Origin: Campylobacter sp. RM16704
GTDB taxonomy: Bacteria; Campylobacterota; Campylobacteria; Campylobacterales; Campylobacteraceae
DNA length: 64,000 bases
Direction of reading: 5' to 3'
Assembly (NCBI RefSeq): GCF_000816245.1
Contig: NZ_CP007769.1
Span: 962,464-1,026,463 of the forward strand
A program made the position numbers and the translations under genes. Positions 57,796-64,000 of this stretch are shown here, piece by piece (within the stretch, counting starts at the first letter, position 1; each line of letters starts with the position of its first letter). The notes beneath the pieces are model-generated. The model saw nothing but the letters and a program-made list of their open reading frames with translations, did not search any database and was not told the origin of the DNA.

Positions 57796-59592
57796 ATGCT
57801 TTCAAACGCTGTTAGAAATAGAGTCTCAAAAGTCGCATTTGCTTTTTTTATGGCTTTATTTTTTATGGCTTTATTTTTGCTTTCTACTTTTTTTCTTACC
57901 TCAAAACGCCACATACCCAATACTCAAAAAGAACAATATTTCTCTGCCCTTAGAGGTAATATCATTACAAGTGATAATTTTACTATTACTTCCAGTAGAC
58001 AAATTTATAGAGCGGAGATAGATTTAAGAAGTCTAAATCCAGATAAAAAAGAATTATTTTTAAAACTTTTTCAAATTTATAGTGGTGTCAGTGATGAACA
58101 AATGCAAGATATTAGAAAAAGAATGTCGGCTAAAAAGAAAAGGAGTTATAATTTTATTTTACTTCAAAATATTAATTCAAAAGATGCAAGTTACCTAAAA
58201 GAATTAGCAAAAAAACTTTATACACAAGGATATTTTAAAACATTTACCAATAGCAATGGAAAAGTTGAAACTAGAGGACTTGATATTATAGAACACAAGG
58301 AAGATCGTATATATATGCCAAAAGACTCACTCACTCCTATTATAGGTTACACAAGAACTTATATGGACGAACAAAGTGAAATTTTTAAAAATGTCGGCAT
58401 AAAAGGCTTAGAAAAATACTATAATGAATGTTTAAATCCTTTACAAAATGCAAAAATTCAAGGTTTAAGAGATATAGGTGGTAATATTATTTTGAATTTG
58501 CATTCTTATGGGCAACGTAAAATAGATGGTTGTAATTTATACTTAAATATTTCATTAAAACTTCAAAAAGGACTAGAAAAAGCAATTGATAAAAGAAACG
58601 AAGATTTAAAAGCTAATGAAATCATCGTAGCTATAATGGAAAGTAAAAGTGGAAAAATTTTAGCACTTGCTAGTTCAAGAAGATATGATCCACAAAATCG
58701 TGGAAAAGATCTTTCTGTACTTAATGCAAGTGCGATAGAATATGGATATGAAGCTGGTTCTGTTATAAAACCTTTTATCTTTACAACTGCCTTAATGCTT
58801 AACAAAATCAAAGTCAATGAAACAATTGATACCCAAGGTGGACAATACAAACTAGGTCGTTTTACTATACGCGATGATCATAAAAAAAATAAAATGAGTA
58901 TGGAAGAAGTTATCACCTACTCTTCAAATGTTGGTATGATTAAAATTGCTCAAAGGTTAAGTAATCTTGAAATTATCTCGGGGCTTAGAATTTTTCGTTT
59001 TGGAGAAAAAAGTGGAATTGACCTTCCTTATGAACAAAAAGGAGAAATACCAAACCCTAAAAAATTAAGAGATATAGAAAAATCTGTTTTAAGTTATGGT
59101 TATGGTTTGAAAACAACATTTATACAACTTCTAGCTGCGTATAATGTATTTAACAATGAAGGTTATTATATAATACCGCAAATAGCGAATAAAATATATC
59201 AAGATGGACGTTTAATTAAGCTTGATGATGAAATCAAAAAAGAAAAAATTCTCTCAAGTAAAGCAGCTAAAGAAATGCAACAAATTTTAATCAATGTTAT
59301 TGAAAAAGGTACAGGTAAAAAAGCACAAACTCAAGGCATTATCATAGGTGGTAAAACAGGCACAGCAAGAATTGCTGAAAGAAAAGGTTATACCTCAAAT
59401 CGCTATAATGCTTCATTTTTTGGCTTTGCAAATGATGAGAAAAATAACTACACTATAGGAGTTTTAGTAAGAAATCCTACCAAATCTTATAGTTATTATG
59501 CTGCACAAAGTGCCCTACCTATGTTTAAAGATACGATAAATCTTATGATAAAAGAAAGTTATTTAAAGCCAAAATATCACAATAAGGACTAA
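57796..59592 (+). CDS. pbpB: penicillin-binding protein 2/3-type transpeptidase (FtsI/PBP2 family)
   Basis: 598 residues. N-terminal membrane helix (about 13-36), dimerisation domain, and transpeptidase domain with S322-V-I-K, S376-S-N378 and K520-T-G. It cross-links peptidoglycan in the periplasm, probably at the division septum (FtsI-like). It begins 3 bp after fliE and so sits in the sigma-54 flagellar operon, the same order I recall in C. jejuni. A separate internal promoter is not evident. Confidence 0.93.
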   Translation: MLSNAVRNRVSKVAFAFFMALFFMALFLLSTFFLTSKRHIPNTQKEQYFSALRGNIITSDNFTITSSRQIYRAEIDLRSLNPDKKELFLKLFQIYSGVSDEQMQDIRKRMSAKKKRSYNFILLQNINSKDASYLKELAKKLYTQGYFKTFTNSNGKVETRGLDIIEHKEDRIYMPKDSLTPIIGYTRTYMDEQSEIFKNVGIKGLEKYYNECLNPLQNAKIQGLRDIGGNIILNLHSYGQRKIDGCNLYLNISLKLQKGLEKAIDKRNEDLKANEIIVAIMESKSGKILALASSRRYDPQNRGKDLSVLNASAIEYGYEAGSVIKPFIFTTALMLNKIKVNETIDTQGGQYKLGRFTIRDDHKKNKMSMEEVITYSSNVGMIKIAQRLSNLEIISGLRIFRFGEKSGIDLPYEQKGEIPNPKKLRDIEKSVLSYGYGLKTTFIQLLAAYNVFNNEGYYIIPQIANKIYQDGRLIKLDDEIKKEKILSSKAAKEMQQILINVIEKGTGKKAQTQGIIIGGKTGTARIAERKGYTSNRYNASFFGFANDEKNNYTIGVLVRNPTKSYSYYAAQSALPMFKDTINLMIKESYLKPKYHNKD

Positions 59593-59594
59593 TT

Positions 59595-60325
59595 ATGGAA
59601 ATTAATTATTATAGTAATCTTTGCAGTCAAATGTATGATATTTTACACAATAAAGCACCTCAAGATGAATTAGGTTTTTATTTATCATATGCAAAAGAAT
59701 ATAAATTTTTAGAACCTTTGTGTGAAAATAGAAGATTTATGATTCCTTTTTTGATTCAAGGTTTTAATATTACAGGTATGGATTCCTCCAAACCAATGTT
59801 AAAAAAATCTAAAACAAAAATATCCATTTGCAAAAAACAATCTATGTAATCTTTTAAATTATAACTTTAAAGAAAAATATGATTATATATTTATTCCATC
59901 AGGTTCAATTTCTTTATTTACTAATATTATAGAATGCAAAATCATTTTAAAAAACATATTAAAAAGGATGGATTTTTTGTGTTTGCAGTAGATAGCTTAA
60001 ACACAAAAAGTGACAATAATGACAATTATAAAACAACAGCTTCAGTCACAACCCCAAACGGTTTTAATCTTATATTAAAAAACAAGAGTTATTTTGATGA
60101 AAAAACACAAACTCAATTTTATCCTAGTATATGAGCTTTACAATGGAGATAAATTAATAAAAAGTGAATAATATGTATTTCCAAATACATTTATACAAGC
60201 AAGGGGAAATGGAGAATTATTTAAAAGAAGTTGGTTTTACAAAAATAAATTCTTGTTTTTCTTTTTCAAAAACCCTTAAAAACAATAATCAATCTGATTT
60301 CTTTTTATATGAATGTAGCTATTAA
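59595..60325 (+). pseudogene. decayed class I SAM-dependent methyltransferase
   Basis: The start MEINYYSNLCSQMYDILHNKAP with AAGGA upstream is normal, and residues 38-65 give the SAM motif region (EPLCENRRFMIPFLIQGFNITGMDSS). The reading then breaks. The continuation lies in other frames: PFAKNNLCNLLNYNFKEKYDY (near 59826-59890), HIKKDGFFVFAVDSLN (to 60134), YELYNGDKLIKSE (near 60130-60170) and QIHLYKQGEMENYLKEVGF to the TAA at 60325. At least four frameshifts are needed. The glycine of the SAM motif (E-x-x-C/G-G/N) is also altered. Two bases follow the PBP stop. The end overlaps hemH by 4 bp. Confidence 0.85.
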
Positions 60326-61233
60326 ATATTAATTTTATTTAAAATAAACTCTACAAATTCGTCACTATCATTAGGACAAGCAATAAGCTCATAATTGCTT
60401 TTTGCTAAGTGTCTATACTCTATTCCAAGCTCGAAAATAGTCTCGGAACAATCTATACAAAAAGATATAGGATAAATCAAAGCTTTTTCATCTAAATTTT
60501 TTAAAATATCGCTTGTACTTGGTTCAAGCCATTTTACTGGACCTAGCTTTGATTGGTATGCTAGTAAAATTTGATTAAATTCATTTTTAAGTTTTTCTTT
60601 TAAAATGCTTACATGTTCTTGTATATGTTTTTCATATAAATCACCTTTTTTGATTATAGAAAGCGGTAAAGAATGTGCGGAAAAAATCAAAGCCTTATAA
60701 TCATATTCTTTCTTTTTTTCTAAAATATGTTTGATAATCATTTCATTATAAAATTCATTTTTATAAAAAATATCAATGACCTTTATTTTAGCTAGATTTT
60801 GAACGCTTCTAAGTTCATTTTGCACCACTTCTAAAGAAGTGGTTACTGTTGTTTTAGAATGATGGGGATACAAAGGAAACAAAACTATCTCATCATTTTT
60901 TTTAAAGCTGTATTTTGCAAAAACTTCATTAGCAAAAGGTGGCACATATAAACTGATAAAATCAAATTTACATTCCCTGGCTTTAGAATTTAATTTATTG
61001 CATAAATTTTGTGTGATTTGAGTAAGTGGGGATTTACCACCCATTTTTTCATAGTTTTGCTTCATAGCTTTTAATCTTGATTTTCTTATCATAAAAGCTA
61101 TAAATTTTCTTAAAAAAACATTTTTTATCCCTAAAATATAAGGATCATTAAACATATTTTTTAAAAAAACTTCACACTCTTCAAGTTTATTAACTCCACC
61201 CATATTTAAAAAAAATACATACTTCACTATCAA
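60322..61233 (-). CDS. hemH: HemH, ferrochelatase
   Basis: 303 residues. Contains the catalytic His in FSAHSLPLSIIKKGD, the metal/porphyrin segment SKLGPVKWLEPST and the C-terminal Glu motif CIDCSETIFELGIEYRHL. It inserts Fe2+ into protoporphyrin IX. The window's many heme proteins (NrfA, NrfH) depend on it. The start MIVKYVFFLNMGG lies 4 bp inside the upstream oxidoreductase gene end, so coupling with the Gfo/Idh gene is likely. Confidence 0.95.
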   Translation of the reverse strand: MIVKYVFFLNMGGVNKLEECEVFLKNMFNDPYILGIKNVFLRKFIAFMIRKSRLKAMKQNYEKMGGKSPLTQITQNLCNKLNSKARECKFDFISLYVPPFANEVFAKYSFKKNDEIVLFPLYPHHSKTTVTTSLEVVQNELRSVQNLAKIKVIDIFYKNEFYNEMIIKHILEKKKEYDYKALIFSAHSLPLSIIKKGDLYEKHIQEHVSILKEKLKNEFNQILLAYQSKLGPVKWLEPSTSDILKNLDEKALIYPISFCIDCSETIFELGIEYRHLAKSNYELIACPNDSDEFVEFILNKINI

Positions 61234-62090
61234 ACACCTTCTAAAATTTCTTGTACCTTTAGTGCATCTTCAATACTAGCTAAATTTTTACAAACTCCAT
61301 TTTGCAAAAGTTCAAAAAAGGCTTCATGCTCAGCATATAAAGGAGAATTTTCGTATAAATTTGGAATTTTTTGCATATTAATAAAAAGTTCAAAATTTTT
61401 AAGATCAAGCTCATAGGTATGATTTTTACCTAAGATTTTGATATTTCTTATAATATGTTTTGCATTCCAACTATTGTGGATACTAACTAAAATATCTTCT
61501 AATTTTAAGCTTATCATTGCCTCATCTTCAAATTTTTCATGATGATGATAGGCTTTGTTTATATTTGCTTTTGAAATTTGCTTTTGACTTAAAAATCTTA
61601 CTAAATCAATATCATGCACACCAAGATCACTTAAAACCCCAACATCATTAATCCTTTGAGGATAAGGTGAAATTCTTTGTATATTAATACTGATTATTTC
61701 ATCATCCTTAAGTTTTTCTTTTAGAGTTAAAACTGTAGGATTAAATCTCTCACAAAAGCCTACTCCAACGCTAACTTTATCTTCTAAAGATTTCTTTTGT
61801 AAAAGTAAAATTTCATCAATATTTAAAGCTAAAGGTTTTTCTATTAAAACATTTTTTATTCGGGCAAACACCTTTAAAGCTATATCTAAATGCGTATGCG
61901 TTGGAGTAGCAACAATCACTCCATCAAGATTTTGTCTTAAAAAATCATCAAAATTTTTATGCAAAGAGTGCTTAAATTCATCTTTACAAAAAGGATCATA
62001 AAGATGAATTTCTTTTACTTTTAAATTACGCTCAAGTTCTCTTAAATGGTTTTTACCCATTTTACCAAGGCCTATAAGCCCTATCTTCAT
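61230..62090 (-). CDS. Gfo/Idh/MocA-family oxidoreductase
   Basis: 286 residues. NAD-binding GLIGLGKMGKNH (3-14), the family's EKPLA motif (VLIEKPLALNID) and the catalytic-type H in SDLGVHDIDLVRFL. These enzymes oxidise or reduce sugars; next to a sugar aminotransferase it likely acts on a nucleotide-sugar. Substrate unknown. Overlaps the aminotransferase stop and hemH start by 4 bp each. Confidence 0.9.
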   Translation of the reverse strand: MKIGLIGLGKMGKNHLRELERNLKVKEIHLYDPFCKDEFKHSLHKNFDDFLRQNLDGVIVATPTHTHLDIALKVFARIKNVLIEKPLALNIDEILLLQKKSLEDKVSVGVGFCERFNPTVLTLKEKLKDDEIISINIQRISPYPQRINDVGVLSDLGVHDIDLVRFLSQKQISKANINKAYHHHEKFEDEAMISLKLEDILVSIHNSWNAKHIIRNIKILGKNHTYELDLKNFELFINMQKIPNLYENSPLYAEHEAFFELLQNGVCKNLASIEDALKVQEILEGV

Positions 62091-63169
62091 TTAAAAGCCT
62101 CAATCACTCTTATCTGATGTTCTTCTTTTAAAAACGCACTCATAGGTAAGGATAAAATTTCATCACTTAAAAGTTCTGTGTTTGGTAATTCACCTTTCTT
62201 ATAGGCAAGATAACCAAAAGCTTCTTGCAAATGAAGCCCTAATGGGTAATGTATTGCCGTAGGTATGCCTTGATTTTGTAATTTTTGCATAAATTTTTCC
62301 CTATCTTTTACACGCACACTATATTGAGCCCAAGCACTTATAAAATCATTTTTTCTTGGTGGTAAAATACAATTTTTTAAATTTTCATCATAAATTTTAG
62401 CTATTGCTTCTCTTTTTTTGATCTCTTCATTTAAGTATTTTAATTTCACATTTAAAACAGCTGCTTGTATAGTATCAAGCCTTCCGTTTATACCAATGTA
62501 TTTGTGTTTGTATCTTTGAATTTGCCCATGATTTAAATAAATTTTGATTTTTTGTGCTAGTTCATCATCTTGAGTAAAAATCGCCCCACCATCTCCATAA
62601 GCACCCAAAGGTTTAGATGGAAAAAAGCTTGTACAAGATATATCAGCTATAGCACATGATTTTACGCCTTTTTGGCTAGCACCAAAACTTTGCGCACCAT
62701 CTTCTATCAAAGCAATATTTTGATTTTTACAAAGTTCTTTTAAAGCAAACATATCAGGCATAAGACCAAAAATACTCACAGCAATTACCGCTTTAGTTTT
62801 AGGTGTAATAACTTCTTGAATTTTTTGTAAATCAAGATTATAGTCTTTAAAATCAATATCCACAAAAACAGGCTTAGCACCTATTAAAGCCACCATTTCA
62901 GCCGTAGCTATAAAAGTAAAACTTGGCACTATAACCTCATCATCTTTACCTATTCCCAAAGCCATCAAAGCTAAAAAAAGCGCACTTGTACCACTTGAAC
63001 AACCCATAGCATGTTTTATACCTACATATTTTGCTAAATTTGATTCAAATTCTTCAAGCTTTACACCACCTATAAAAGAAGAATTTTGTATAACTTCACT
63101 TACGGCTTCATCAATTTCATTTTTGTAAGCATTATATTGAGCATTTAAGTCTATAAAAGGAATTTTCAT
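62087..63169 (-). CDS. DegT/DnrJ/EryC1/StrS-family sugar aminotransferase
   Basis: 360 residues. The start IPFIDLNAQYNAYKNEID is typical; the PLP Lys is in FFPSKPLGAYGDGGAIF, and the cofactor pocket is completed by IEDGAQSFGA and GINGRLDTIQAA. It would transfer an amino group to a keto-sugar nucleotide for a surface glycan. First gene of a three-gene operon with the oxidoreductase and hemH. C. jejuni has the same trio. Confidence 0.93.
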   Translation of the reverse strand: MKIPFIDLNAQYNAYKNEIDEAVSEVIQNSSFIGGVKLEEFESNLAKYVGIKHAMGCSSGTSALFLALMALGIGKDDEVIVPSFTFIATAEMVALIGAKPVFVDIDFKDYNLDLQKIQEVITPKTKAVIAVSIFGLMPDMFALKELCKNQNIALIEDGAQSFGASQKGVKSCAIADISCTSFFPSKPLGAYGDGGAIFTQDDELAQKIKIYLNHGQIQRYKHKYIGINGRLDTIQAAVLNVKLKYLNEEIKKREAIAKIYDENLKNCILPPRKNDFISAWAQYSVRVKDREKFMQKLQNQGIPTAIHYPLGLHLQEAFGYLAYKKGELPNTELLSDEILSLPMSAFLKEEHQIRVIEAFK

Positions 63170-63197
63170 CTTAGCAACCTTGTAAATTAAAATTGTG

Positions 63198-63203
63198 ATT
63201 ATA
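63198..63203 (-). promoter_or_regulatory. candidate -10 box of the aminotransferase-hemH operon
   Basis: TATAAT on the minus strand, 29 bases before the aminotransferase ATG in the 100-bp divergent gap to alaS. Confidence 0.5.
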
Positions 63204-63257
63204 AGATAGTTTTACTTAATTTAAAGTATTTTTGGTATTATTTTAGGCAAAAAATAG

Positions 63258-64000
<743 letters not shown>

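Noticed and set aside
59934-60134. Open frame starting MQNHFKKHIKKDG as a small gene
   Set aside because: It is the middle of the methyltransferase in a shifted frame and has no ribosome site.

Overview
The window is a contiguous piece of a low-GC (roughly 30 percent) epsilonproteobacterial chromosome. Gene content and blockwise gene order point to Campylobacter: a cheZ-U32-purE block beside glnA, a cca/purU block with a ciaD homologue, nrfHA beside ppk, groESL, a long mfd-to-clpA/aat block, and sigma-54-driven flagellar rod genes. The arrangement of these blocks differs from what I remember of C. jejuni, so a C. lari-group species is my best guess. That species call is an inference from memory of gene orders, not a computed result. 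Coding density is very high, many neighbours overlap by 4 bp, and I see no rRNA, tRNA, insertion sequence, prophage or CRISPR array.

Layout. 1-4.8 kb: purE (partial), a U32 protein and a CheZ-like phosphatase on the minus strand, then glnA, then purU. 4.8-8 kb: cca, a ciaD homologue, a TPR protein, a CynX-type MFS transporter and an untracked 55-residue membrane protein. 8-9.7 kb: flgG and flgG2 behind an exact sigma-54 promoter. 9.8-16.4 kb: rpoD, ppk, nrfH and nrfA. 16.4-19.3 kb: thiC, broken by a frameshift but still carrying a TPP riboswitch, then dnaQ-like and rpe. 19.4-22.8 kb: rpmB, a potassium channel, a DUF465 protein, a C10 tract, a cytosolic zinc-binding chemoreceptor and a NUDIX hydrolase. 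22.9-28.1 kb: groEL/groES with consensus promoter and CIRCE, a 19-bp perfect palindrome, an AsmA-like giant and hpf.

28.1-44.1 kb is mostly minus-strand housekeeping: a MagIII-like glycosylase, mfd, bactofilin, an M23 peptidase (cell shape), folC, a degenerate GGDEF protein, lptE, leuS, a DUF6394 protein, secF, secD and yajC, with lnt diverging, and metK. 44.2-56.5 kb runs on the plus strand: sstT, pyrB, pepF, an SspB-like protein, a UvrD-type helicase, truB, csrA, ispE, smpB, a thioredoxin-like lipoprotein, clpS, clpA and aat. This stretch holds a ribosome-rescue tagging factor (smpB), a possible tag adaptor (SspB-like) and the N-degron machinery (Aat, ClpS, ClpA). 56.5-60.3 kb: flgB-flgC-fliE-PBP behind a second exact sigma-54 promoter, ending in a decayed methyltransferase pseudogene. 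60.3-64 kb: hemH, a Gfo/Idh/MocA oxidoreductase and a DegT aminotransferase on the minus strand, then the start of alaS.

No wholly new multi-gene system is obvious. The best leads are the SspB-like protein in the degradation cluster, the C10 tract before the chemoreceptor, the frameshifted thiC under an intact riboswitch, the 19-bp palindrome beside groES, and the CheZ-like protein with putative CheY-binding peptides at both ends.
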